Notes under the pieces: generated by a model
What the model saw: the letters and a program-made list of their open reading frames with translations, nothing else
Told to the model about the DNA's origin: nothing
The model's database searches: none
Shown here: positions 36,702-48,406 of the stretch, piece after piece
How positions within the stretch are numbered: position 1 is the first letter of the stretch
How the letters are laid out: each line of letters begins with the position of its first letter
Program-made: the position numbers and the translations under genes
From: Dryocosmus kuriphilus
Taxonomy: Eukaryota; Arthropoda; Insecta; Hymenoptera; Cynipidae
Assembly (NCBI GenBank): GCA_038277395.1
Contig: CM076193.1
Location: 83,591,583-83,655,582 of the forward strand
Direction of reading: 5' to 3'
DNA length: 64,000 nt

Positions 36702-36733
36702 TATAAAAGCGGCCTCTGGCTGAAAAAATCAGT
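36702..36733 (+). promoter_or_regulatory. TATA plus TCAGT core promoter, right arm
   Basis: TATAAAAG (36702-36709) and TCAGT (36729-36733) lie with the initiator A 29 bases from the first T, as expected for an insect core promoter. It mirrors the left-arm pair and lies about 160 bases before the first arm frame. Confidence 0.7.
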
Positions 36734-36790
36734 TCCTGTCAAGATGGAGTTTAGCGCAGACATCCAAGGCTTCAAGAGATCCTGCAACGA

Positions 36791-37296
36791 TTGGCCATAC
36801 TACCTCTCCAGGAAGATGCTGAACCACTAGTCTTCCTCTTCGGATCACCCTGCAGCTGGAATTCACTAACAGGAAGGTATAAGAGCGAAAATCTATGGCT
36901 TATGTACAATTACCATGGAATGAGTGGAATGCTGGAGATACACCCTACGAAGAAGTTAGAAACATACTTAAAGAAACATTACCAGGTGCTCGCACAATCT
37001 ATGTTAAAGGTCTACAAAAGAAAAGAAGGCTTGAAAAGTTTATCATCAATATTCAAGATTTGGATGAATTTGACTGCCCTTCATTGAAGCAAATGAACAA
37101 GGAATCTACCTGTTCATGTAGTCATCACACTTTTCACACAAGCAATTGTGCAGTACAGAATGTGATGGTCCTCAAAACTTGGATTCTAAATATTTCACAC
37201 CAGCCTACACTTAACTATACTCCGAATAATGTAGATGAAGTGGATATTAACTATACCTTAAAACATTTTTATAATGATTTAGACTGTATTTTGTAA
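36791..37296 (+). pseudogene. Second arm reading frame, right copy (frameshifted)
   Basis: Two overlapping frames (36791-37087 and 36895-37296) carry parts of one protein. The first has AILPLQEDAEPLVFLFGSP and the YHG segment; the second has WNAGDTPYEEV through the CPSL and Cys/His region. The downstream end is longer than in the left copy because a stop has shifted. Position and spacing to the promoter and to the next arm frame equal the left arm. Function is unknown. Confidence 0.5.
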
Positions 37297-37720
37297 AACA
37301 TTGCTAAGATTTTAGGAATAAATATTATTTTAATTGAATAAATGTGAGAATTTGATGTCTAAAATGCCTCTCCTATTAACTAATTATTTTAGGTTAATAA
37401 TTAAAATTAATTACTTTTAAATAATAATATGAAATTTGTTTCAAGATAAATTAAGTTTGATTTTAATTTTTAAATTAGCTCCAAGTTCAATTTCAATTAG
37501 CGCCACCTTATTTCTTTACGCAGGCGCTGATTGGATTGGAGGTTGAGGTAGGTGGGGGAATTTGAGTTTGAGATAGGTGGACATATCACCCTTTAAAAGA
37601 AGGGTCGCCGAGGCAATTTCTTTATTCTAGTATCTCCGAGACCTGCAGAAGCATCACCAGCACCTTCAGCGCTTCACAATCAAAACCTTGTTACAAATAT
37701 TCCTCTCCAAGAACAGCAAA

Positions 37721-38037
37721 ATGGATCTAACGCAACTTAATTCGATTGGTCGTATGGAGAGCTTCCTACCCACGAAGCCGATGTCTGAGTTGACTCTTAA
37801 TGAGACGCATGCTGTGACGAACATCTGCAGAGTCCAAACGAAATATAGTGCCAGGATTGTAGCAGAACTGGGGAAGAGTTTCACCATATTTCTACCAGAA
37901 AGACTCTCTTGAAGGTTTTCGATGGAGATATTACAATGTTGGAAAAGATGCAAGAAGCCGCCGTCTCGAAGAAGCTGCGAATGAAGTACCTAGGTGGGGT
38001 TTACAATAATGATGAGTTCAATTATGTAACAGAGTAA
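37721..38037 (+). pseudogene. Small conserved-looking protein, right-arm copy (2-nt insertion)
   Basis: Nearly identical to the left-arm frame at 27875-28189. A CT insertion near 37908 (GACTCTCTTGAAGG instead of GACTCTTGAAGG) shifts the frame after FLPERLS. The remaining C-terminal part, with the YLGG and YNN segments, continues in another frame to a TAA at 38035. Confidence 0.55.
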
Positions 38038-38559
38038 TAAATAAATTTGTGAAGGAGCTAATACAAGAATTATTATTTTATTTTACAATAGATTAATTTT
38101 AATTCACCTCTAGTTACTCACAAGCACTTAAGTTTTAGACGGGGTGTGGCTTTTCCTACTTAGAGGAGGACCTTCGGTTTGGCTGCGCAGACTCTAGTGT
38201 TTGATAAGATGCTGTTTGCTGATAAGATAAAGCGCACGAGTATTCAAGATGAGAATTTAAGAATATATATTTAAAGAGGGTTTATTGATAAAATAAATTA
38301 AAATTAAGTGGAGATGGGTGGGTAGATTTATCAATTTTATTATTTTAAAAAAAATGTAGGAATTATCATTGAATGAGGTCAAAATAGGAACAATGTGTAT
38401 GAAAAATATATATACTAGTGTATAAAGATATTTATTGAAATTTTCAAAACATATCTAGAATGCAGGGGCTTTTATCAGTCTATTTAATAAAGTTGAGGGA
38501 ATCATAAGGCTGAGGTTTGGAGTCGGCGAGGTAGAATCCTGACGTATCGGCCGAGGTCA

Positions 38560-40480
38560 TATTTTATTTATTATATTTATTTGATTTATTTCATTGATTT
38601 TATTTATTTTATTAATTTTCTTTATTTTATTTGTTTTCTTTATTTTATTTAGTTTATTTCTTTTCTTTGTTTGATTTATTTTCTTTATTTTATTTATTTT
38701 ATTTACGCCATCGAAATTCAAAATTCTTAGACAAAGATAATGTTAGAGAGATGGGGTGGGGGGTGAGTGGGGTGGGGGTAGACTTGTCGCAACCTGCTCG
38801 TCTCAAGTGACGTCATCAAAATAATGGTTCGGTGTATGTATCTAAGTAAGGCACGTTTTTTCAAACACGTCGTATTATTCTAATAGGGTCAATTTTTATT
38901 AATTTTGTTCATTTTGTTCATTTTATTTACTTTATTCATTTTGTTTATGAGTTTGATATATTATAATTTCAAGAAGGGACTGAGGGTGATGCTACCGAGG
39001 CAAACACCGGCGTCGGTAACTGAGGCATGCGCAGATGGTTTCCCGTACAGAAGTTAAAAAAGCCAACATTACTTATTGCTGCGTACATGTAGGTTAGAAT
39101 TTAAGAGTATCCCCCTCCAAGCAACCTGCATCAAGTTCAAAGATTCTAGCTAAGATATGTAAGGTAGATTGAAAAGTAAGGTAAGGTATATCCCTAACAT
39201 AACGACCGACGCTATTACCCTGACGCGAATCTGCATTTTTTATTTCGCTTTTCTGTTTTTTATTTTATTCTATTCTACTCTATTATACATTAAGGTAGGT
39301 AAGGTAGATCGAAATGTAAGGTAATGTATATCTATGACATATCGGCTGAGGCTAATCCCCTGACATGAATCTACATTTTTTATTTCTTTTTTCTGTTTCT
39401 CATTTTATTTTATTCCATTTTGTTTTATTATCTTTTATTTTACTTTATATCGTTTTATTTATTTTATTTCATGAATATCCCCTCCAAGCAACATGTATCA
39501 AGTTCAAAGATTCTAGCTAAGGTAGGTAAGGTAGATTAAAAAGTAAGGTAAGGTATATACCTGATATATCAACCGACGCTATTACCCTGACACGAATCTG
39601 CATTTTTTATTTCGCTTTTCTGTTTTTTATTTTATTCTATTCTACTCTATTATACATTATTTTTTCTTAATTATGTTTTATTTTACTTTTTTTTTTATTT
39701 TATTTTACTTTATTTCATTTTATTTTATTTTATTCCATTTTTTAAAATTATTTTTATTTTACTTTATATCGTTTTATTTGTTTTATTTCATGAATATCCC
39801 CTTAAAGCAACATGCATCAATTTCAAAGATTCTAGCTGAAGTAGGTAAGGTAGACCGAAAAGTAAGGTAAGATATTATAAGAGAATGTATTTTAAGAGGA
39901 TTTATTGATAAACTAAATTAAAATTAAGTGGAGAGGGGATGGGTATATTTACCAATTTGATTATTTAAAAAAAGGTAGGAATCATCATTGGATGAAGTCA
40001 AAATATTAACAATGTGTATAAAAAATGTCAAAATAGTAACAATGTAAAAAAAATAAAAAAAATATTTATTGAAATTTTCGAAACATATCTAGAGTGCAGG
40101 GGTTTTATTAGGCTTTGAAAAAAAAAAAAATATATATATATATATATTACGTGCTTGAGCCTTACGCATATTCACCTACGTGCGCGAGCCTTACACATCT
40201 TCAGATTATCGTTCGTACTCGATATTCGAATGTCGATCTGCCAATGTTGCTTACCAATTCTCTTTCTTACGAACTATTCCTTATATACATAAATCTGTTT
40301 TATGCAAATTAGGACCGCCCTTTTTTCGAACCGATCTATATAATAGTGCAAAAAAAATATTTATTGAAATTTTCTACTTTATTTTGCTTTCATTTATTTT
40401 ATTTTCTTTTTTTTATTTTATTTTACTCTATTTTATCTTATTTTCTTTCATTTATTTTATTCATTTTAATCTATAACGTG
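38560..40480. repeat. Right-arm TTTAT low-complexity and tandem blocks
   Basis: Mirror of the left-arm AAATA tracts, with three GATTCTAGCTAAG blocks between them and a short (TA)n at about 40130. Phe/Leu/Tyr-rich open frames here are repeat artefacts. Confidence 0.8.
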
Positions 40481-40592
40481 TTACATGGTGTGCGTCACTT
40501 GGCTGCCCCCCTTTCCACCCCTCGAAGACTAGCTTGAGAGGAAGCGGTGAGGTAGTAAGGTCATGAGTTGACTATATGTAACTCGTCACCAA

Positions 40593-40668
40593 CTGTGTGG
40601 TTGGCGGAGTGGTTAGCGCTTCGGGTTTTCGAGTCGGCGGCTAAGGGTTCGATTCCCCGGGGCCGCAG
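40593..40668 (+). tRNA. tRNA-like unit in the right arm
   Basis: Mirror of the left-arm unit with the same A and B boxes and small differences (GCGCTTCGGG against GTGCATCGGG). Both copies point outward from the centre toward the element ends. Confidence 0.5.
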
Positions 40669-41103
40669 TTAATTTTTACTGACTTTATTTATTATTTTAT
40701 TTATTTTATTTATCTCATTTATTTTATTAATTTTATTTATTTTATGTATTTTATGTATGTTATTTATTTTAAATTTGGCGCATTATGTTGATCATTAGGA
40801 ATCTACATTACCAATAGCGACAATGGGCGACATCTAATGGTGGCGGCTGGAACAACGTATTTTATTTATGTCTAAAATTTTTAATTTAGGGCATTATTTT
40901 GATCATTAAGAATCTGCATTACCAATAGCGGCAATGGGTAACATTTAGCGGTGATGACTGGAACTATGTAGTATTACCGACTAAGGGTCATCCCCGGCAG
41001 GAATCTGCATTACTCTTACTCGCATGGAAGATTTAAATACGTACAGAAGTATACTTTAATTCTCAAGTAAATGAAATATTATTCTTATGAAGCGTCCATC
41101 ATT

Positions 41104-43140
41104 TCTTTATATTCAACTCTTCCATTATGACACTTAATTCTTGGTCATCTACGCTACTTTCATCTTCATATGCTTCTTGATATTCTATTTCATCTTCTCC
41201 CAGTAAAAAGGAAGGTACTGAAAAGAATTAAGAAGAATACGCTAAGAGCCATCGTGAATCCCGCTTTGCGACGATTTCGAAATGCAGCTATTTAACAATT
41301 CGTGCGAATTCGAAACATAGTGATTGAATCCACATATTTTTAATTTTTGCGAATTCGACGAAACATTTCGAAAGGAGAGAATTCTTCTCAATACGCTCTT
41401 TTTTACTGGGCTTGTTCATCACTCTCCTCTTCTTTTTTATCTTCATTCGAAAAGGTTTTCAAATTTTTAGTTATAATAACAACTTTACCCGCTCGTTCTG
41501 CTATTTCGCTTTTTGGTATGTATATTGCTGTATGTGCTGAAAGTCCTCTCGATGTCCGCCGAAGTTGGTGGAACGGAAAGTATACCTGTAGCTATTTTAC
41601 TTAATAAATTCAAAGCACAGACTGTGTTCCACCAAATTCTTGGATCGTTCTTAGTTATTAAGACAACAGTCCAGACCAATGTTTCTCCAAAATTGAAGAA
41701 GATTCATGTAATATGATCATTTTTCTTTCACATCACTCTCATTGACGTTTAAAAGTTTTGCAACTTTGATTATATGATCGCAATCAAGTTGGAATTGTTG
41801 TTAACTTAAATGGCTACCTTTAAATTGTGGATCAAGGATGTGTGCGGCATAGTGAAGAGGTACCATCCATGAAGAAATTCTTTTTTCAACGCTTTTCATA
41901 ATATTTTCTTCTTCTGTCTTCGATATAAGTGCAAAAGAAACATTTTCGCGTAAATGACCAGAAATTCCAGTAACTGCAACTGGACCCTGACTTACACATG
42001 ATTTGTCAGATTCAAATTTAGAAATCCAAATTTTTATTGGTTCTATTATGCTGCACAATTGCTCAACATCAAATCAAAACAACTTTGATATTTGATATTT
42101 TGTTTGATATTTTGGGTAACATATTTTGCAATTTGTAGAGCTTTTGCAAGATCTTGAAGCGCACTTTTGTTTTTCAAGAAACTTTGCATACAATCCACAT
42201 CGTAACACCATCTTGTTTTGATCGGCAAGTTTAAAGCGATTACTCTTTCATACTTCTTTTTTCGTATGACTTTAAAATTTTCATTTATAACATGACTACT
42301 ATGGATTGTTGTAATTACATTAACAACATTTACTTTTATTTTTGCAAAATTGGGTTGTTTTAAAATGTCTGTAGCTAATAAACTTAACGAATGATCTATG
42401 CACCCGAAGCATGAAATAGGTAAGTCCTTCAGATCCGGAGCTTCTTTAATAAGCCTTAAAGCTTTTAAGATCGGCGAGGCGTTGTCTGCACATAAAGACA
42501 AACAGTGATCTTTTCCGCAGGTCATAATAGTTTCTTTGAGTTCCTTAGCAAAATATTCGGCTGTGTGGTGAACAGTTTCAGTGTACTCAGTTTTATACAA
42601 TAGTGGCTGCGGTATACTAACTACAGCATTGATAATAGGCTCCCTTCTGCAAAATTATAATTATTAATTTCAAGAAATGTATGCCAACAAAGGAGTTTAA
42701 ACAAAATTTATATCAACATTGAAATTTTTGATAGGGCGGGTATAAAATTAATTGAATTGTTCTCTTTGTATTTTTATCAAGTTCGGAATGTATAAAAATA
42801 TTACAGCTCAAAGGTTTTTTTTGTCATGGACGTGAAACAAAATATACTCACTAAATTATAAGTAAGAAATTAATTAATAATAAAATTAGCTCATCTAATA
42901 TTGCTCCAGGCATCGATTTGTACAGAATAGACAGTGCGATCTTCAATTTTCCTTTTTACGAGTTTTACAACTCGATCATATTCTGCACCTAACAATTTTT
43001 TAGACAATATTTTTCTTGTGGGAAGAGTAAATAATGGATTTAATGCATTAAAACATTTTCTCCAATATATGTTTCCAACAATCGAAAAGGGAGCTCCTGA
43101 AGCGAAAATTTCTTTTGCAAGTAATTCCCACAGATGATTC
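41104..43140 (-). pseudogene. hAT-family transposase remnant
   Basis: Reading from high to low coordinates, 43140-42910 encodes NHLWELLAKEIF...APFSIV and DAWSNI, the start of the hAT catalytic core. 42600-42046 encodes CADNASPILKALRLI, CFGCIDHSLSLL and LPIKTRW. 42058-41801 is a middle part. 41679-41485 encodes IWWNTVCALNLLSKIATGIL and PPTSADIERTFSTYSNIHTK, the hAT dimerisation domain. A frameshift after the last motif moves ERAGKVVII to another frame. An acidic tail may sit on a short last exon near 41210-41104. A gap of about 300 bp at 42601-42909 may be an intron or decay. No BED finger or terminal inverted repeats were identified. Confidence 0.8.
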
Positions 43141-43812
43141 TAAATAATATTAATAAGTGTTGCAAAGCAGATTATTTAAAATTAAATCTATAAGTTATAG
43201 TAAAAATATATTTTAGAATTTTGTACAATTTTATTTTAAAAACTTCTTATTTCATAATTATTTCATACTTTATACATACTTTCTCTGCAATATCCATTTT
43301 TCCCGTGAACGAGCAAAAAGTCCAACTGCCGATGATTTCAAAATTTGAGGTTATGTTTGATGGAAGATGGTAATAAAGTTTTGTCGTTTCTGTTTACAAA
43401 TTATTTTATAAACATTTATTACTTATTATTGCTACCTTTCTTTAATAAAGTGTATACCAGCACGTCATCCTTTAAAAATTTGCGCCAATAATAGTAAAAA
43501 TAACGAATTACCAGTTTTAACATGAATTTACCGATTTACGATAAGAAATTACCAGTGAAAAAAAATATCACGGTAACGGTGCAATAGTAGTCATGCACCG
43601 AGAGGCAGACCATGGAAAGAATGGTGGGAATATGTGAATGAGACTCTCAGGCGAAAAGATATAAAGAGCCATAGGAAATATCATCAAATCATCATCAATA
43701 TCAACAAAATAGTATCATAAAACATCAAAAAACATAATTTTATCAAAAATCACCCTCAAAATCATCAAATACATCATAATTCGATATAAAGGCATAAAAA
43801 TCACTATCAAAA
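43141..43812. other. AT-rich spacer without a gene
   Basis: Contains ATCATCAA-type low-complexity sequence (about 43675-43800) next to the LTR. It may include the outer part of the hAT element, but no terminus could be fixed. Confidence 0.5.
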
Positions 43813-44413
43813 TGTGACGAGGCAGGTGACATGTGACATGCTAAATGGAGTCGAATGTGTGGTCATGGAGTCTTGAATTCAGTGTCGGGTTTTGGGGTTG
43901 TGTTCTTATTCTCGGCGGGAAAAAGGAAGAGATTTGGGATTTTTGGGTTCTTTTTGTTGGGCGCCAGGTGTAGAGCTTGAAAGGATCTCACCGGGACGAG
44001 TAAAGGATAAGGAAGCCGAGAATATAAGTCAACACAATGAGGGTAACATTTTACTAAAAAAGTGAGGTATGTATTGCTCAAGACTTACATGGCTGGCGAG
44101 ATTTCGAGATTATACGAGCCGCCGCTCTGGTGAAATACCATATAATAATAATAGAGCTTCGAGTAATGAACAAAACCGCCCACTGGGCTGGCGGCACCTT
44201 AAGACTCAATTCAAGAGACACTCAGACGCGACTACTATGCCGTCGGAGCTTTAAATCGAGGCTGACTCTCCAGAGGCCAGAGACAAGACTGAATCTCGGG
44301 CGGATGGCGAGAGACCAGTAAGCGACTGCCCGGTCGGGAACCATCGTAGGTTTCCGGCCGGGCTCGGCCTAGTGCCCAGTCCCCGTCACACGTCCGGTAA
44401 CGTCCGCGTTACA
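43813..44413 (-). repeat. 3' LTR of the Gypsy-type element
   Basis: 601 bp that, in element orientation, starts TGTAACG and ends CGTCACA, the imperfect inverted TG...CA ends of an LTR. It begins directly after a G-rich polypurine tract. The matching 5' LTR is not in the window. The flanking duplication could not be confirmed for that reason. Confidence 0.7.
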
Positions 44414-44433
44414 CCCCCCCCCCCCCCCCTTCT
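44414..44433 (-). promoter_or_regulatory. Polypurine tract of the Gypsy-type element
   Basis: AGAA followed by 16 G residues on the minus strand, immediately before the LTR. This is where plus-strand DNA synthesis is primed in LTR retrotransposons. Confidence 0.75.
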
Positions 44434-44958
44434 AACGGGGTTCGGGTGTATACTCGGAACGGTTTAAACTTAAAATACCTTACACATTTACATAAAAAAC
44501 AAAAGAATATATAACAACATAACATAGTTTGACGACGCCCTCCATAACTGTTGACTCCTTCGTCCTTCCCTGTCCTGCATCCGAGGCCCTCCGACATCAT
44601 AGCATTCCCTACTCCTCCCTTGTTGTTTTCCTGTCCTCATACTTCTTTCCTCCGAAGTCCGTCGACAGTCTGCCATCCCCTGCTTATCCCTTGCTCTTGA
44701 AACAGAAAGAAACTGTCCCTGTCCCAAACCTGTCCCGGAGTTTTGTCTTCCTGTTTTGAGTCTGGGGTTATTGTCTGGAGTTATCTTTTTGTTTTGGAGT
44801 TCGGAGTATGTTTAAATTACATGAACACATATCCCCTGCCTGCTGCCAATCTCCATTTCAAAATCATCACCTTGTGATTATGGTGTGCCTTACCTTAATG
44901 ACTGTCACCTTGTTTAATTGAATTTAAATTTTATTACCTATACCTTTTTACAACGACC
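44434..44958. other. Noncoding tail between integrase and LTR
   Basis: About 525 bp between the last pol codon and the polypurine tract. Short frames on both strands show no domain; no env gene is visible. Confidence 0.5.
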
Positions 44959-46021
44959 TTAATTTTCTAATTTTAAATCTTTGATGTTGAATTCCCCATT
45001 ACTTTTTTCCTTGAGGCTCTTCAACTCATAAATTGTGGGGAAAAATTTTCCGCTTAATAATAAAAGGACCTTCGTACTGCTTGAACAGTTTCCCTCCTTT
45101 CTTATCTGCCTTATTTGACAGTTTTGTTACCCTTTTGAAAACCCTGTCTCCCTTTTTATATTCCATTTCCCTTCTTCTAAGATTATACCTTGAAGCCTGT
45201 TTCTCGTTAGCTTAATCCAAATTCGTTTGGACTTCCTCCTTTATTATCCGTAATCTTCTAAACCTGTCCGTCCATTTGTCTAAACTTTGAAATTCTATTT
45301 CCGTATCTCCTTCTAGGCCTCTTTTTAGGGATTGGATTGGTTCTAATTCGTGACCTAGATTTTGAAATGCTGGGGTGAATTGTGTGTAGAATTTTTGCTT
45401 GTATTTATAGCAAATTGTAGATCCTCTACATATATGTTCATCCCATGTAGAGTGATCATTATCTAGGTAGGCTTTGATAATTTGCTTGATAGTCCTGTTG
45501 TGCCTTTCTGTGGGGTTAGCTTGGGGGTAGTATTTTGGCGTTTTCGAGAGAATAATTCCCAATTTTTCCCCCAGCTTGCGCACGGTCTTATTTACGATCT
45601 TCGTGCCATTATCCGTATGGAGAATCCACGGTGTTCCTCAACGGGAAATGACGCGTTTATGGAAATCCGACTCTATAGTAGTTCCGTTTGCTTTTCTAAT
45701 AGGGATAATTTCCACCCATTTTGTGAAAATGTCCACGAAAACTAATATATACTGATTTTTACCCTTTTCAGATGTTGGTAGCAGTCCCATGATATCTGCA
45801 GCAATCATGGTCTACGGTTCTTCTACTATTCTTTTTCCCATTAGCCCTATTTTAACCTGGTTACTCGGTTTTGTTCTCTGAAATATCCTACAGCCTTTCA
45901 CGTATTTGATTATTTCCGAATACATCCCTGTCCAGAAGTAGTACTCCGAAATTCTCGCGTGCACTTTTGCGGAACCCAAACGTCCCGCCTGTGTACTGTC
46001 GTGGTTTTCTTTAATACACAT
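44959..46021 (-). pseudogene. Gypsy integrase
   Basis: The N-terminal zinc-binding segment (46021-45812) keeps part of the HHCC set, but the second His is Arg (AGRLG) and one Cys is Phe (GCRIFQ). The catalytic core (45811-45480) keeps AADIMG, HTDNGT and NPTERHN, the D, D and E of the DDE triad, but has two in-frame stops. The C-terminal part (to 44959) carries YKKGDRVFKRV and YEGPFIIKR, a GPY/F-like module that tethers Gypsy integrases to chromatin. The last codons near 44960 end at a TAA. It inserts cDNA into the genome when intact; this copy cannot. Confidence 0.85.
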
Positions 46022-47200
46022 GATTTCGTAATTTTTTCGGTACGACGAGTTTCCATGGGTTGGAGTCTGGTAATAGTAGATTTTAACGGGTCAGTTCTAT
46101 GGAAATAGAGATGAGAGTCTCTTATACGCCATTTTTCGTGTTCTTCCGGTTTCTTTTTTATTTGTCTTACTTTTGCGGAGTACCAGTCATCTGTCTGGTT
46201 GTCTAAGTCTGCTTTTGGTTTTTGTGTGTTTCTAGCTAGAAGGGTTGGGTGAAATGTGGGCAAGTTAAAATTCGTGCTTTTGTTAAGAGATCCTTAATTT
46301 TTTTGAACGCTTCATCCTGTTCTAGTCCCCAATCTCATGCCTGTTTCTTTTTAAGCAATCTATTTTGGGGTTCTATAAATTCCAAAAAGTTTGGTATGAA
46401 TTTCCTATACCAGCTAGTCATACCTATAATAAGCTGTATTTGTTTGACACTTTTCGGTTTCGGAAAGTTGATGATGGGTTGGATTTTATCCTCGTCAACC
46501 TGCAGTCCTTTTTCATTAACCTTAAAACCCAAGTACCTTATTTCTGAGCTGCCAAATTCGCATTTATCTGGACTGATTGTAAAATTTGCCTTATTCAATT
46601 TATCCAAAACTATATTCAAATACTTTAAATGATCCTTAAAATTTTCTGTAACTATAATTATGTCGTCTAAATAACAAAAAACGTTTGGCTTCAGGACTGG
46701 AGTGATTATTTTGTCAATAAGCCCTTAGAAAGTGGCTGGTGCATTTGTTAGACCAAATGGGATTCTGTTAAATTCAAACATGCCCTTACCGGGTACTGTA
46801 AATGCTGTAATCGGTCTTGAATTTTCTTCCGAAGGGATTTGTAAACATGTCATTTTTAAATCAATTTTTGAGATAAATTTTGCTGCTCTAAGTGTGTCTA
46901 AAATTTCGGTCATAAGTGATATTGGATAAAGGTCTTTTTTGGTTATGTTATTTACCTTGCGGAAATCAAGGCAAAATCTGTATTCCACGTTCGGTTTCTT
47001 AATCATCACGATTGGGTTTGACCAATCTGATTGAGAATGTCTTATAATTCCCTGTTCTAACATTTTGTCCACTTCTTTAAATATTTCTTGTTTAATTTTT
47101 GTACTTACGTGGTAATAGCGCTGTTTTGTAGGGTCGTATCCCTGAACATCAATTTTGTGTTCTGCTAAATGAGTTGCCCTATGTTCTTTACAATGAAAAA
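46022..47200 (-). pseudogene. Gypsy reverse transcriptase, RNase H lost
   Basis: RT motifs are clear: EQGIIRHSQSDWSNPIVMIKK, YRFCLDFRKVNN, KIDLKM, PFGLTNAPATF, then a TAA near 46722, and CYLDDIIIV as the active YLDD box. The thumb follows (SSEIRYLGFKVNEKG, TSWYRKFIPNF). After the CPHFTQPF segment near 46250, where RNase H should begin, the sequence jumps to the linker before integrase, so roughly 120 or more codons of RNase H are gone. The N-terminal side is cut by the LINE at about 47200. Confidence 0.85.
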
Positions 47201-47543
47201 TGTTAATCTTCTTTATTCATAATGTGTCCCCTAAGGGTTTACATGCCTCCTTTTCAATCATACATCTTTTGCTATATATCTACCTATGACTATATTATTC
47301 TTATACTTATTATTTACATTATTTTTACCTTACACTATTTTACCTCTACATATTGACTTCTACAGCGGGCGACTGTGCGCTTCATTTCTTAACCTTATCT
47401 TAATTTGCTTATACTATTCTTATATCTAATTACAATTTATACCTTTCTATGTGACTTCCGTTCCTTACACTTTCACTTCTCCTCACTCATTCCTCTAGCC
47501 CCTTCCAATTCTTTCATCCATTCTTCCCCCATACCTACCTCTC

Positions 47544-48389
47544 CTAAAATTTTACCAACATTCTCATGCCAGCTTCCTTTATCTTCATTTCCTCTTCTAC
47601 ATCCATCCCATACATGCTCCCATGTTTCCTCTTCCCATTTACATAATCTGCATTCTCTTTTCTCCTTTTTTCCCAGTACATCCCTTCCCTTACTTCGTTA
47701 CCCAATATAAATCTTGCTATTCTTATCCATCTTTTCTCTCCCCACCCCTTTCTTAAATACTTTGGTAATCCTTCCTGTTTTATCATCTTATACCATTTAT
47801 TATAATTCGATCTCTCAATCATCTCCCATCTTTCTATTAACTGTCTTTCCCTATCCTTTCTCTCCACTTCTTCAAAGTTTACTCCTGATCCCTCTCTTAT
47901 CCTTCTATCTCTAAAATACTCCTTTCTTTCTTCTTCCCATCTCGACAATTCCATTCTCCACCCTCCCCTCGCCTCCACTTCCCTCAAACACTTTCTCGCC
48001 AACTCCCCACCCCTTCCCTCTCTCAACTTCTCCTCAAATTTCCATGCCCTTTTCACTGCTTTAATACATAATTTCTCCCTTTGCGCTTCTTCTCTCACCA
48101 TATATCCAGGCGTTCTCCAGTCCACCCCTAGCGTCCATCGTATATACCTCTCTTGTAACCTTTCAATCTCCTCCCTTTCCTTCCATCCCCATATATCTGT
48201 TACATATCCTAACATCGGCCATAGTAGTGTATCAAATAGCCACATTCTTCTTTCCCAATCTTTCTTGAATTTTCTTTTCCCTATGCCCCATATCTGTTTC
48301 ATTACCCCTACCGCTTTCTTTATCCTTTCTCTCATATGCGCTCTATGATCTCCATTATTCTGTACTGTATACCCCAAATATTTAAACAC
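47544..48389 (-). pseudogene. LINE ORF2 C-terminal region
   Basis: A 281-codon frame begins with FKYLGYTVQNNG (RT thumb) and continues with a Trp/Arg/Glu-rich domain. Near 47660 a one-base indel in an A-run shifts the frame, so the C-terminal zinc knuckle (C-x2-C-x8-H-x4-C, around CRLC and HVWDGC) lies in the next frame. Confidence 0.75.
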
Positions 48390-48406
48390 CTTTACCTCTT
48401 CTATCT

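Larger units (their letters stand above)
23359..41012. mobile_element. 17.7-kb giant inverted-repeat element with central transposase-like gene
   Basis: Sequence from 23359 inward matches the reverse complement of sequence from 41012 inward, starting with TAATGCAGATTCC. The match continues with small gaps through whole arms to about 32373 (left) and 36030 (right). Arms include tRNA-like units, AAATA-rich tandem blocks, two small reading frames and a common promoter. The unique centre (32374-36029) holds one spliced gene whose product looks like a transposase. Length differences come from two later insertions in the left arm (24276-25354 and 29371-31835) and from copy-number change of an arm tandem repeat. 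A clear target-site duplication was not found, so the exact mobile unit is an inference. Confidence 0.75.
36030..41012 (-). repeat. Right inverted arm
   Basis: Reverse complement of the left arm without its two insertions. It keeps the doubled GTTCCAG subterminal block (about 40780-40970), the tRNA-like unit, both small reading frames and the CG-rich inner block near 36040-36070. Confidence 0.85.

Noticed and set aside
23359..41012. Polinton/Maverick or giant-virus-like element
   Set aside because: No DNA polymerase B, retroviral-type integrase, packaging ATPase or capsid frame is visible; only the central gene and two small arm frames.
43863..44081. 72-codon frame in the LTR
   Set aside because: It lies within the LTR without a domain and starts from chance codons.
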